DNA of 16,766 bases, taken from NCBI GenBank assembly GCA_035512795.1, contig DATKDF010000216.1, positions 1 to 16,766 of the forward strand, written 5' to 3'. Positions 7,930 through 14,584 of this stretch are shown here, piece after piece. The DNA comes from DATKDF01 sp035512795. Lineage in GTDB: Bacteria; Acidobacteriota; Vicinamibacteria; Vicinamibacterales; SCN-69-37. The position numbers and the translations under genes are program-made. The notes below the pieces were generated by a model. That model saw only the letters and a program-made list of their open reading frames with translations. It was not told the origin of the DNA and ran no database searches. How positions within the stretch are numbered: position 1 is the first letter of the stretch; every line of letters starts with the position of its first letter.

Positions 7930-9945
7930 TCAGCGCACCCGCTCGAACCGCACGTCGCGCGTCCGGCCGTTGGCCAGGTAGAAGCCGATCACGCGCCCGT
8001 TGCGGTCGCGCTCGAACGCGACGGTGAACGGGCCGCCCGTAAACCGATCCGCCTCGCCGGGCCGCAGCCGGAACTGGTCGAGCCGGCGGTGCCGGACGAC
8101 GAGCGCGTCGTCCTCGATCGTCAGCGTGTAGAACGTCTCGACCTCTTCGCTGAAGTAGCGGCCGACGAAGGCTTCGAGCTCGTCCGCCGTCGGCCTCCAC
8201 GGCGCCGGAGCCGCCTCCTCGAGCCGCGTGCCGTGCCGCCGGCCGTTCTGCACGAGCGTGAGCCCGGTCACCTTGCCGTCGGCATTCCGCTCGAACTCCA
8301 CCGACGCCTCCACCTGGAGCAGCCGGAACGTCGTCGGCGAGGTCGGCACGATCTGGAACCGTGGCTGGCCGGTCGCCTGCGCGTAGAACGTGCTGCCGTC
8401 GCGCGAAAACGTGAGGATGAACGTGGGCGCCTCATCGAGCGCATACCGGCCCACGAACGGATCGAACGCCTGCGGGTCGAAGCTGGCGGGATCGAACGTA
8501 CCGCCGGTGGCGGCGCTGGCGTCGGCGGGCGGCTTCATCGCGTCGGCGAAGTACGCTTCGGCGAGATCGAAGGCCACGTTCGCGGTGAACGTCGCGTCGT
8601 TGCTCTGGACGGTCAGCCCGGCGTTGATGTCCGGGTAGTAGACGACCATCGAGCGATGGGCGGCGTCGGCGCCCCCGTGGTGCACGCGCTTCAGTCCGCG
8701 CTGCTCGTCGATGAAGAGCCCGTAGCCGTAGCCCGTGGACTTGCCGTCCGCGAGGGTGAACGGCGTCATCATCTCCGTGAACATCCCGGCGGTACCGACG
8801 CGCGGGCTCGCGTAGTTCTGGACCCAGCGCTGCAGGTCTTCGACCGACGCGTAGATGCCCCCGGCGCCGACGGCCCCGGCCAGGTCGCCGGTCTGCTGGT
8901 AGCCGTCGTCGGCCATCCGGTAGCCCTCGGAGCTCTCCGGCACGATGTGCTCGCGGCTCGGCCGGACCATCGACCGGGTCATGTCCAGCGGCTCGAAGAT
9001 GTTCTTCCGGACGAACTCATGGAACGGCTCGCCCGACGTCCGTTCGACGATCACGGCGGCCAGGCCGAAGGCGGTGTTGTTGTAGTTGAACTCGGCGCCC
9101 GGCGCGTTCTGCAGCGCCGGCTGGCGTTTCACGATGTCGATGATTTCCCGCCGATCGATCCAGTCGCCGTGGTCGAGCCGCCGGCCGGACATGAGGAGCA
9201 GGTTGAGGAACTCGCGCAGGCCCGACGTGTGCGTCAGGAGATGCCGGACGGTGATCGTCTGATCGAACGCCGGCAGCTCCGGGATGTGCTTCCGGACGTC
9301 ATCGCCGAGCGACAGCGCGCCGCGCTGGGCCAGCAACATGATGGCCGCGGCCGTGAACTGCTTCGACGTCGAGCCGATGTTCGTCCGCGTGCTGGTGGTG
9401 AACGGGACCCCGTGCACCAGGCTGGCCATGCCGTAGGCGGCTGAATACAGGGTTCGGCCGTCGCGCCACACCTGGACGGCCGCGCCGGGCCGGTCGTTGC
9501 CGGCGTAGGGCGACAGCAGCTGGTCGGTGAGCTTGCGTGGGTCCTTTTCGAGGGGCTCGAGGCGGAGCAGCGTGATCGCGTAGTCGCCCGTGGCCTTTTC
9601 GAACGGCGCTACCTCGATCTGATAGGTGCCGGCCTGCCGGAGGCGGCGGCTGAAGCGCTCCGGACCGCGCGACGGGCCGTTGAACCGGCCGACGGGCGTG
9701 CCCTTCGGGTCCAGAATCCGGACGACGACGTTGACCGAGATCTGGTTGACCTCGCCAGACAGGAAGGTGTCCTCGCCAGCCGCGATCGTGTAGCGCACGG
9801 GCGTCGCGCCCTCGGCGAAGTTGCCGGCGACCGCGCGGCCTCTTTCGAGCGCGACACCGGACGTTTGCGCCAGGGCGGGCCGGGCGAGCAGGCCGGCGGC
9901 AGCGACGAGGACCGACAGCGACAGGTACGACAGGCGACGGGTCAT
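7930..9945 (-). CDS. Secreted serine hydrolase, beta-lactamase/PBP-like, with DUF3471-like C-terminal repeats
   Basis: A 671-residue protein started at the ATG at 9945, because AAGGAG lies six to seven bases upstream and a clean signal peptide follows (cleavage near A-L-A-Q, 24-27). The open frame extends 23 codons further without signal character. Residues about 33-130 form a beta-rich domain resembling bacterial pre-peptidase C-terminal (PPC) domains. The serine hydrolase domain (about 135-480) has all three active-site motifs: S192-T-S-K195 (SxxK), Y288-N-N290 (YxN) and H422-H-G424 (HxG). H-L-L-T-H-T-S-G-L at 235-243 is typical of class C/esterase-like members. After about 500 come two repeats beginning F-V-G-R-Y, resembling the DUF3471/lipocalin-like tails common on acidobacterial homologues. 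The family covers peptidases, esterases and amidases; real beta-lactamase activity is unlikely. It is followed at 25 bp by the methyltransferase. Confidence 0.9.
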   Translation of the reverse strand: MTRRLSYLSLSVLVAAAGLLARPALAQTSGVALERGRAVAGNFAEGATPVRYTIAAGEDTFLSGEVNQISVNVVVRILDPKGTPVGRFNGPSRGPERFSRRLRQAGTYQIEVAPFEKATGDYAITLLRLEPLEKDPRKLTDQLLSPYAGNDRPGAAVQVWRDGRTLYSAAYGMASLVHGVPFTTSTRTNIGSTSKQFTAAAIMLLAQRGALSLGDDVRKHIPELPAFDQTITVRHLLTHTSGLREFLNLLLMSGRRLDHGDWIDRREIIDIVKRQPALQNAPGAEFNYNNTAFGLAAVIVERTSGEPFHEFVRKNIFEPLDMTRSMVRPSREHIVPESSEGYRMADDGYQQTGDLAGAVGAGGIYASVEDLQRWVQNYASPRVGTAGMFTEMMTPFTLADGKSTGYGYGLFIDEQRGLKRVHHGGADAAHRSMVVYYPDINAGLTVQSNDATFTANVAFDLAEAYFADAMKPPADASAATGGTFDPASFDPQAFDPFVGRYALDEAPTFILTFSRDGSTFYAQATGQPRFQIVPTSPTTFRLLQVEASVEFERNADGKVTGLTLVQNGRRHGTRLEEAAPAPWRPTADELEAFVGRYFSEEVETFYTLTIEDDALVVRHRRLDQFRLRPGEADRFTGGPFTVAFERDRNGRVIGFYLANGRTRDVRFERVR

Positions 9946-9968
9946 AAACGGCTCCTTGAGAGAGGCCA

Positions 9969-10253
9969 TTATCCGCCAGCCACGGCATCCGCTCCGCGAC
10001 CATCGTCCGCGCATCGAACCCGAACATGTGGGGTGCGGAACTCGCCCCAGCCCACGAAGTGGGCATCGCTCGTCAGGTTGCCGGCCGCTTCGGTTTCACC
10101 GATGAGCCGGCGCAGGATCGTCCAGTGCTCGTCGCCGGGGTGCAGGACGGTCGTCAGCGGCTGGCTCAGCCAGGCGTCGACCGTCTCGAGTGCCTCGCGC
10201 GGTGCGTCCTCGTTGGATGCGTACAGCAGCAGGTTGAGATCGACGATCTTCAT
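9969..10253 (-). pseudogene. Decayed vapC toxin gene with a 45-codon in-frame deletion and lost C-terminus
   Basis: An open frame of 94 codons starting M-K-I-V-D-L-N-L-L-L-Y-A, a typical VapC start with D5. Aligned with the intact VapC at 6498, residues 1 to about 17 match the toxin start. The next match (E-A-L-E-T-V-D-A-W-L-S-Q-P) corresponds to intact residues 65-77, so exactly 45 residues are missing in frame. Similarity continues through H-P-G-D-E-H-W-T-I-L-R-R-L to S-D-A-H with D63 (equivalent to D108) and then stops. The last 30 or so residues have no PIN character, so the D-R-D-F acidic pair is lost. It should be inactive. Vestigial vapB sits immediately upstream. The remnant ends 23 bp before the start of the serine hydrolase gene, so a transcript through it could read into that gene. 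Confidence 0.8.
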
Positions 10254-10257
10254 CGGG

Positions 10258-10395
10258 TCACCGGCTCATCGACAGTTTTCGAAGCATCTCCTCGTCTTCG
10301 AGCCGCGCGGCCAGTTGCAGGGCCTTGTCGAGGGAGGAGTTGGGGGGCACGCCCATGTTGAAGGTTGTCCGGACAAGAGCATCTTTTAGCATCAT
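10258..10395 (-). pseudogene. Decayed vapB antitoxin gene, C-terminal portion only
   Basis: A 45-codon frame starting at ATG-ATG and ending four bases before the vapC remnant start, the expected spacing for vapBC. V-R-T-T-F-N-M-G-V-P-P-N-S-S-L-D-K-A-L (8-26), A-A-R-L-E-D-E-E (29-36) and M-L-R-K-L (37-41) resemble the toxin-binding half of VapB; compare V-K-T-x-x-L-G and L-E-R-L-E-G in the intact antitoxin. The ribbon-helix-helix half that should precede it is missing, so it could not bind DNA. Alternatively V-R-T-T could be the original N-terminus with the middle lost. Too short for reliable homology by eye; the call rests mostly on position. Confidence 0.6.
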
Positions 10396-10418
10396 CCATA
10401 GTGATGCTTGAGCATCAT
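10388..10418. repeat. Three alternating 7-bp half-sites, probable relic VapB operator
   Basis: AGCATCA (10388-10394), TGATGCT (10402-10408) and AGCATCA (10411-10417) alternate in orientation. The outer pair of arms forms an inverted repeat with a 7-bp spacer, and the inner pair forms a near-perfect palindrome with a 2-bp spacer. The core GCATCA is shared with the operator of the intact vapBC at 6221-6254 (AGCATCATGATGT). This fits a retained operator of the decayed locus. Confidence 0.55.
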
Positions 10419-10465
10419 AACCTGTTGGCAGAAGTTGCCCCCGCGCGCCGACGGCGAGTCGCCAT

Positions 10466-10747
10466 TCAGGGCAGGCCGTGATGGTGGAAGATCGTGCCGA
10501 TGTCGTCGAGCGAGAACTTGTTCAGTTCGACGACTCTGGCGTCGCCGCGAAAGGCCGGTGGCAGGATGCCCCGGGCCTCGTCCCTGTCGGCCGCCTCTAC
10601 CAGAAGCCACGCTTTGTGCTCTCCGTCCAGGCAGCCCCAGTCGGCGTTGGTCAGAAAGTGCGAGCCGGTCTTGAGGAACGTCTCGACAACACGCGCGCAA
10701 CCGCCGACGTCGCCCGCGTGCGGCACTTCGATCAGAAATCTCGGCAC
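10466..10747 (-). CDS. Small conserved protein, function unknown
   Basis: A 93-residue protein starting at GTG (10747), which is preceded by GGGAGGG about nine bases upstream. The frame is open 38 codons further, but that part has no protein-like pattern. The sequence M-P-R-F-L-I-E-V-P-H begins a likely beta strand, followed by C-A-R-V-V-E-T-F-L-K-T-G-S-H-F-L-T (17-33), A-D-W-G-C-L-D-G-E-H-K-A-W-L-L-V-E (35-51), then I-L-P-P-A-F-R (61-67) and V-V-E-L-N-K-F-S-L-D-D-I (72-83). A beta-alpha-beta-beta-alpha-beta order suggests a ferredoxin-like (dimeric alpha/beta barrel) fold. I recall similar short proteins of unknown function in many soil bacteria but no characterised member. There is no signal peptide and no evident operon partner. 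Confidence 0.7.
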   Translation of the reverse strand: MPRFLIEVPHAGDVGGCARVVETFLKTGSHFLTNADWGCLDGEHKAWLLVEAADRDEARGILPPAFRGDARVVELNKFSLDDIGTIFHHHGLP

Positions 10748-10917
10748 TGGCGTGAACCCTCCCGCGTGACCCGTCCCCGTCCGGGTTGCCGCCGGGGACC
10801 CGCTACACCGTAACACGTGACGGGTGACGACCTCCTGCGCGCTCAGTCCCGCAGCCGGCACGAAGCTGTCTCACAGAAAAGCGGGTGTCGTCGGCGGAAA
10901 CTCGGTACGAGGTTGAA

Positions 10918-12702
10918 TCAGCGGAGCATCGCCGTCGTGCTGCCGACCCGGTCGGCGTCGTAATCGTAGACGACGACCTTGACCATGCGCGGAACCGACG
11001 ACATGGGCACGTCGATCTGAAACGTGAGGCGCTCCTGCTTCAAGCGCGCGAACGACTCCGGCGTCAGACGCAGGTCGACGGTCGTCCACTTTTCGCCGAG
11101 CAGCCGCTCGTGCCCGTCACCGCAGAAGGCCGCGACTTCGAGCGACGCGACGTGCCGGCCGCCCTCGTCGCGGAACCGCACGTCGGTCGCGTCGAGGCTG
11201 ACCGTGATCGCCACGAGGTTGCGCCTGCGATCCGGCTCCACCTTCGACACTTCGAGCGTGATGTCCGGCACGTCCCGCGCGAGACCACCGGCCGCGGCGA
11301 TGCGCGTGTAGGTCAGGAACTGACGCCGGTCGATCGGCACGAGCTGGTCGCGGGCGTAGTACCCGCTCCGCGCGACGACCCGCGCGCCGGGGCGCGAGAC
11401 CTTGACTTCGATCTTCCGGAACCGGCCGTCCCAGTCCTGGTTGGCCGGCTGATAGCCAAGCAGGTAGCCGGAACGCGTCAGGTGATCGACCCGCGTCAGC
11501 CCCTGGGAGGCCGGCCGGAAGATCGAGGCCACGCCACCGGTCGCCTCAGCCAGATCGCGAAGTACCTGTGCCATGAACAGGGGCATGCGGGCGGTCTGAT
11601 AGCCTTCCATCCGGACTCCGTCGGAGATCGACCGCAGCGGACCGCCGCCTGAAGCGCGGGCGTCGGACGGCGGCAGCCCCGAACCGGTGATTCCGCCGGT
11701 CTGAATGACGCTGATACCGACGCGCGAGTCGGCCGCCATGGCGCCAAGTCCGGTGGGCCCACCGGGCAGAAACAGCCCGTTCTCGGTCAGGAACAGCACG
11801 TGCTTCTCGCCTTCGAGATAGCGCAGGTACGTCACCGCGCTGTAGAGACGCGACAGATCCAGGAGCGTCTGACTGCTTTGCTCGACAAACTCGACGAACG
11901 ACAGGTCACCCGCTGCCGGCGTGTCGCCCGACAGGTACCTGTCGGCCGACTCGGGCGCCGCCAACAGACTCATCAGGTCGTTCCGCATGAGGTCGCCTGC
12001 GACCTGACGTTGCGCGCTCGCGACCGACGGCACGTCCGAGAAGGGGTCGGGCAGGACCGTCCTCGACCCCACGTCGAAGATGTCGTCGATTCGCTGCTGG
12101 ATGCCCGGCGGCGGCGTCACGACGCCGAAGAGGCCGGCGAGCGAACGTTCCTCCTCGCGGTACCAGGTCTCGATCTTCTCGTGGTCACGCTTGAAACGCT
12201 CGAGGACGCCGAGAAGCCTCGCGCGATCGGTCGTGAATCCCGTCGCCCGGTTCCAGGCCATGATCGCGACCTGGTCCTGCGGCAGGAGCTGCTCCTTGAC
12301 GAACGTGATGATGCCGTCAACGCCGCGCGCCGGATACTGCAGCCGCCCGCGGCCGAGCAGAATCAGGAAGATGCGCTGCTGCTGCGGCAGGAGCGTGGGT
12401 CCCGACGCCTGCCGGAACGCCGGGCCCGGTCCCGCGGCCGGCTCCTGTGGCGTCAACGCCTGATGCGAGAAGTGGGTGATGGTCTGGGGGCGGCCGTCCT
12501 CGAGGACGGTGAACTCGTCCTGCCGCAAGCCGGTGATGGGCCGGCCGCGCGAATCGACCACGTGCACGTCGATGGGCACAAGGACGACCCGACTCCGAAA
12601 CGCGGGGACCTGAGGCGACTGACCGGACTGCGCGGTGATGACCGACGTGAGCGTGATCGAGACGAGACCGATGAGCGCCGCGCTGCGAGCTGGAGCTGAC
12701 AT
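10918..12702 (-). CDS. Secreted VWFA-related protein of the acidobacterial TIGR03436 type
   Basis: A 594-residue protein with a signal peptide (about 1-24, ending near I-T-A-Q). Residues about 35-80 (F-R-S-R-V-V-L-V-P-I-D-V-H-V-V-D and G-L-R-Q-D-E-F-T-V-L-E-D-G-R-P-Q) are the hallmark head of TIGR03436, a family known chiefly from Acidobacteria. The von Willebrand A-like region runs from about 108 to 455 and ends with the family-typical R-S-G-Y-Y-A-R. The metal-binding site expected as D-x-S-x-S near 116-121 reads L-G-R-G-R-L-Q, so the MIDAS is missing and metal-dependent adhesion is doubtful. A C-terminal region of about 140 residues is beta-rich. The role is unknown; the family is thought to bind proteins or surfaces. 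It follows the PEGA protein gene by 131 bp on the same strand. The start has only a weak GGGGG upstream. Confidence 0.9.
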   Translation of the reverse strand: MSAPARSAALIGLVSITLTSVITAQSGQSPQVPAFRSRVVLVPIDVHVVDSRGRPITGLRQDEFTVLEDGRPQTITHFSHQALTPQEPAAGPGPAFRQASGPTLLPQQQRIFLILLGRGRLQYPARGVDGIITFVKEQLLPQDQVAIMAWNRATGFTTDRARLLGVLERFKRDHEKIETWYREEERSLAGLFGVVTPPPGIQQRIDDIFDVGSRTVLPDPFSDVPSVASAQRQVAGDLMRNDLMSLLAAPESADRYLSGDTPAAGDLSFVEFVEQSSQTLLDLSRLYSAVTYLRYLEGEKHVLFLTENGLFLPGGPTGLGAMAADSRVGISVIQTGGITGSGLPPSDARASGGGPLRSISDGVRMEGYQTARMPLFMAQVLRDLAEATGGVASIFRPASQGLTRVDHLTRSGYLLGYQPANQDWDGRFRKIEVKVSRPGARVVARSGYYARDQLVPIDRRQFLTYTRIAAAGGLARDVPDITLEVSKVEPDRRRNLVAITVSLDATDVRFRDEGGRHVASLEVAAFCGDGHERLLGEKWTTVDLRLTPESFARLKQERLTFQIDVPMSSVPRMVKVVVYDYDADRVGSTTAMLR

Positions 12703-12801
12703 GACGACCCCCGGGCACAGGCGTGAGCAAGATCAAGGCCAGCGCCCTTGCCCAGGGAATTTCGACAATCGCGCCGGCCACTGTCACCCGCGGCAGACAG
12801 G

Positions 12802-12812
12802 AGGGTCACCCT
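12802..12812. repeat. Short odd palindrome AGGGTCACCCT upstream of the VWFA gene
   Basis: AGGGT and ACCCT flank a single C between the PEGA and VWFA genes, 100 bases upstream of the VWFA start. The loop is too small for an RNA hairpin, so if meaningful it would be a protein-binding site. It could easily be chance. Confidence 0.2.
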
Positions 12813-12817
12813 GCGAA

Positions 12818-12834
12818 AAGACCCCCGGCGTCTT
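12818..12834 (-). terminator. Weak intrinsic-terminator-like hairpin at the PEGA gene stop
   Basis: AAGAC and GTCTT pair across a 7-base GC-rich loop and are followed on the minus strand by TT. The stem starts within the end of the stop codon. Short stem and short T-run make it weak; read-through into the VWFA gene is plausible. Confidence 0.25.
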
Positions 12835-13577
12835 CACCGCCCGCCGGCCATCAGGCGCTGGCGGGCCTTGTCGACGTCCCGGTGGAAGACGAAAAGCCGG
12901 TCGCGGTCGGCGTCCGGGTCCTCGAAGTTGAACGTCTGGCCCCCGCGGATCTTCACGCGCAGGTTGTTCTGGAGGTAGTCCACCTCGAACGTCTCGACGC
13001 CGGTGAGTGACACAGAGAACGCGTGGTCGCGGGTGTCGGTGGTGTAGACGAGACCCTTCGGCGTGGCCGACAGCGTGCCCCGGCAGGACCCGAGCCGGTG
13101 CTTGTGCACGACGACGACCGAAGCCTCGAGGCGAATCTCCCTGAAGCTCACCGAAATCTCGCGCTCACCGGGCGCGACCTCGACCGTCTCGGAAATCGCC
13201 TCGTAGCCCGTTGCCGAGAGCAGCAGCGTGTACGTGCCGGGCGCGAGGTCGGCGGCCATGACGGGCGCCGCGCCGAGGAACCTGCGATCGATGAAGACGC
13301 TCGTGTCGGGTACGTCGCTCACGATCCGGAGTGTGCCGGTGGTTGGAGCCACGGGAACAGGTGGGGCCGGCTCGCCGGGCGCGGCGGCCGGCCGGCGCGG
13401 TGCGGCCGGCTCCGGTTCGGGCACCGGCTCGGCCCCCGCGGGCGGGGTCGCCGTGGCCGCCGGTGCGTCGGCTACCGGTTCGGGCGGCGCGGTCCGCCCG
13501 ACGACAAGCACGAGCAGGCCGATGGCCGCGACTACGGCGACACCGGCACCGGAAATGACGAGGATTCGACCAGACAC
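12834..13577 (-). CDS. Membrane-anchored PEGA-domain protein with a C-terminal PH-like domain
   Basis: A 247-residue protein taken from the GTG at 13577, because the next in-frame start upstream (13709) would run through the merR promoter and merR itself. A membrane helix lies at about 6-26, then a Pro/Ala/Glu-rich linker (29-78). A PEGA domain (about 80-148) follows: G-T-L-R-I-V-S-D-V-P-D-T-S-V-F-I-D, then P-G-T-Y-T-L-L-L-S-A-T-G-Y. The last 95 residues (H-K-H-R-L-G-S-C-R-G-T-L and G-L-V-Y-T-T) look like a small beta-barrel of the bacterial PH-like kind. PEGA domains are extracytoplasmic and often link to S-layer or cell-envelope proteins. No ribosome-binding site precedes the GTG, so the start is the weakest part of the call. 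It may be co-transcribed with the VWFA gene downstream. Confidence 0.75.
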   Translation of the reverse strand: MSGRILVISGAGVAVVAAIGLLVLVVGRTAPPEPVADAPAATATPPAGAEPVPEPEPAAPRRPAAAPGEPAPPVPVAPTTGTLRIVSDVPDTSVFIDRRFLGAAPVMAADLAPGTYTLLLSATGYEAISETVEVAPGEREISVSFREIRLEASVVVVHKHRLGSCRGTLSATPKGLVYTTDTRDHAFSVSLTGVETFEVDYLQNNLRVKIRGGQTFNFEDPDADRDRLFVFHRDVDKARQRLMAGGR

Positions 13578-13631
13578 GACTGACTGTTGATCATATCGCG
13601 CGTCGCCAGGCGAGCCGGGAGGCACGGGGAC

Positions 13632-13663
13632 TTGACTCTGGAGTCGACTCCAGATTCGATACT
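13632..13663 (+). promoter_or_regulatory. MerR-type operator-promoter with over-long spacer
   Basis: The -35 TTGACT (13632-13637) and the -10 GATACT (13658-13663) are 20 bp apart, longer than the optimal 17. The spacer holds a perfect 18-bp palindrome, TCTGGAGTCGACTCCAGA (13637-13654). This is the classic layout for MerR-family activators, which untwist the over-long spacer when metal binds. The orientation fits control of the merR-like gene that starts at 13687. Confidence 0.85.
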
Positions 13664-13667
13664 CCCC

Positions 13668-13682
13668 GGGGCTGACCGCCCC
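13668..13682 (+). other. Hairpin just upstream of the merR-like start
   Basis: GGGGC-TGACC-GCCCC forms a 5-bp GC stem ending four bases before the ATG, in the place where a ribosome-binding site would be. No SD is visible, so the stem might limit translation, or initiation may be leaderless or nearly so. Low certainty. Confidence 0.3.
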
Positions 13683-13686
13683 CTGA

Positions 13687-14160
13687 ATGACCGTGGCCCC
13701 CACCCGCACCTACCGCATCGGAGAGCTGGCCGCCCGGACGGGCCTGTCGGCCGACACGTTGCGCTACTACGAGCGTGCCGGCCTGATCGACGCCCCGGCC
13801 CGGACGAGCGGCGGGTTCCGTCTGTACGACGAGCACGACGCCGCGCGGCTCACGTTCATCAGACGCGCGCAGGCCGTCGGTTTCTCGCTCGACGACATCC
13901 GAGACCTGCTTCAGGCCGACGTCTCAGGCGACGTACGCTGTCGCCAGGTTCGCACCCTCATCACGACGCGGCTGTCCAAGGTCGACGAGCGCCTCGCAGA
14001 ACTTCGGGCGTTCCGCCGCTCTCTCATCGAAGCGCGCAGGCGCTGCGACGAAGCGCTTCGCGATCATGGGGATCTGCCGCGCTGCCCGGTCGTCGACGAA
14101 GGGCCGATCCCCTTCCGGCGGCAACCAGCCGCGACTCTCAAACGGAAGCGAACCGGATGA
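13687..14160 (+). CDS. MerR-family heavy-metal-responsive transcriptional regulator
   Basis: A 157-residue regulator. The winged helix-turn-helix has Y-R-I-G-E-L-A-A-R-T-G-L-S-A-D-T-L-R-Y-Y-E-R-A-G-L-I (9-34) and G-F-R-L-Y-D (43-48), the standard MerR head. A long dimerisation helix (about 86-120) follows. Three cysteines are placed as in divalent-metal sensors: C85, C120 and C133. The C85-C120 spacing of 35 equals that of C82-C117 in Tn501 MerR and of the matching pair in ZntR; Cu(I) sensors such as CueR have Ser at the first position. This suggests sensing of Hg, Zn, Cd or Pb rather than Cu(I) or Ag(I), but which cannot be told. It autoregulates through the palindrome in its own promoter, by inference. 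Its stop overlaps the ATG of the thioredoxin-fold gene. Confidence 0.9.
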   Translation: MTVAPTRTYRIGELAARTGLSADTLRYYERAGLIDAPARTSGGFRLYDEHDAARLTFIRRAQAVGFSLDDIRDLLQADVSGDVRCRQVRTLITTRLSKVDERLAELRAFRRSLIEARRRCDEALRDHGDLPRCPVVDEGPIPFRRQPAATLKRKRTG

Positions 14161-14477
14161 CAATCGAGTTGTACTACTTCGACGGGTGCCCGTCGTACCC
14201 ACAGGCGCTCGACAACCTCATTGCCGCCCTTGCGCTCGAGCGGCTGCCGGCCGAGGTCGAGATGATTCGCGTGCGCGGGACGACCGATGCCGAAGCCAAG
14301 TGCTTTCCCGGCTCTCCGACCATCCGCATCAACGGCGAAGACATCGATGTTGCGCCGGCCGACGGCCGGGGGTTCGTGTACGGTTGCCGCATGTATGAAG
14401 AGGACGGCCGCCGCGCCGGGTGGCCGTCGGTCGATCGCATTCGCCAGGCGATTCAACGCGAACGCACAGGCGCCTGA
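14157..14477 (+). CDS. Thioredoxin-fold protein coupled to the MerR regulator
   Basis: A 106-residue protein that starts inside the merR stop (ATGA). It begins with a strand M-T-I-E-L-Y-Y-F-D-G, then C11-P-S-Y at the thioredoxin active-site position with a single cysteine rather than CxxC, and later G-S-P-T with the cis-Pro (52-55). C49 (A-K-C-F-P) and C77 (V-Y-G-C-R-M-Y) are the other cysteines. This is the small thioredoxin-like family often found in metal-responsive operons. With only one active-site Cys it is more likely a metal-binding or thiol-transfer protein than a disulfide reductase. No transporter, reductase or lyase follows in this operon, so it may be the whole regulated output. 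Convergent to the methyltransferase, 107 bp away. Confidence 0.8.
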   Translation: MTIELYYFDGCPSYPQALDNLIAALALERLPAEVEMIRVRGTTDAEAKCFPGSPTIRINGEDIDVAPADGRGFVYGCRMYEEDGRRAGWPSVDRIRQAIQRERTGA

Positions 14478-14584
14478 CGGTCAGCTGCGAAGCGCCGCGA
14501 CCGCACCCGCGCGCGTCGCGCCGTGGAAGCCGCGCGCCGCCACGTTGGGTGCGACCGATCAGCCCGCGTCGCCCCCGGCCTTGC

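Noticed and set aside
7777..9444. A 555-codon open frame on the plus strand opposite the serine hydrolase
   Set aside because: Same antisense effect; composition is Arg/Val/Glu-rich with no recognisable domain, and the opposite strand encodes SxxK, YxN and HxG motifs.
7930..9945. A true beta-lactamase resistance gene
   Set aside because: The long PPC-like and DUF3471-like extensions and the 671-residue length fit esterase/peptidase-type relatives rather than a dedicated beta-lactamase.
10019..10066. Continuation of the toxin remnant in another frame as the missing VapC C-terminus
   Set aside because: The neighbouring frame has no T-D-x-D-F or R-W-x-N-P motif, so the C-terminus is lost rather than frameshifted.
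14478..14584. Bidirectional terminator between the convergent thioredoxin-like and methyltransferase genes
   Set aside because: GC-rich partial repeats exist but give no convincing stem followed by a T-run.
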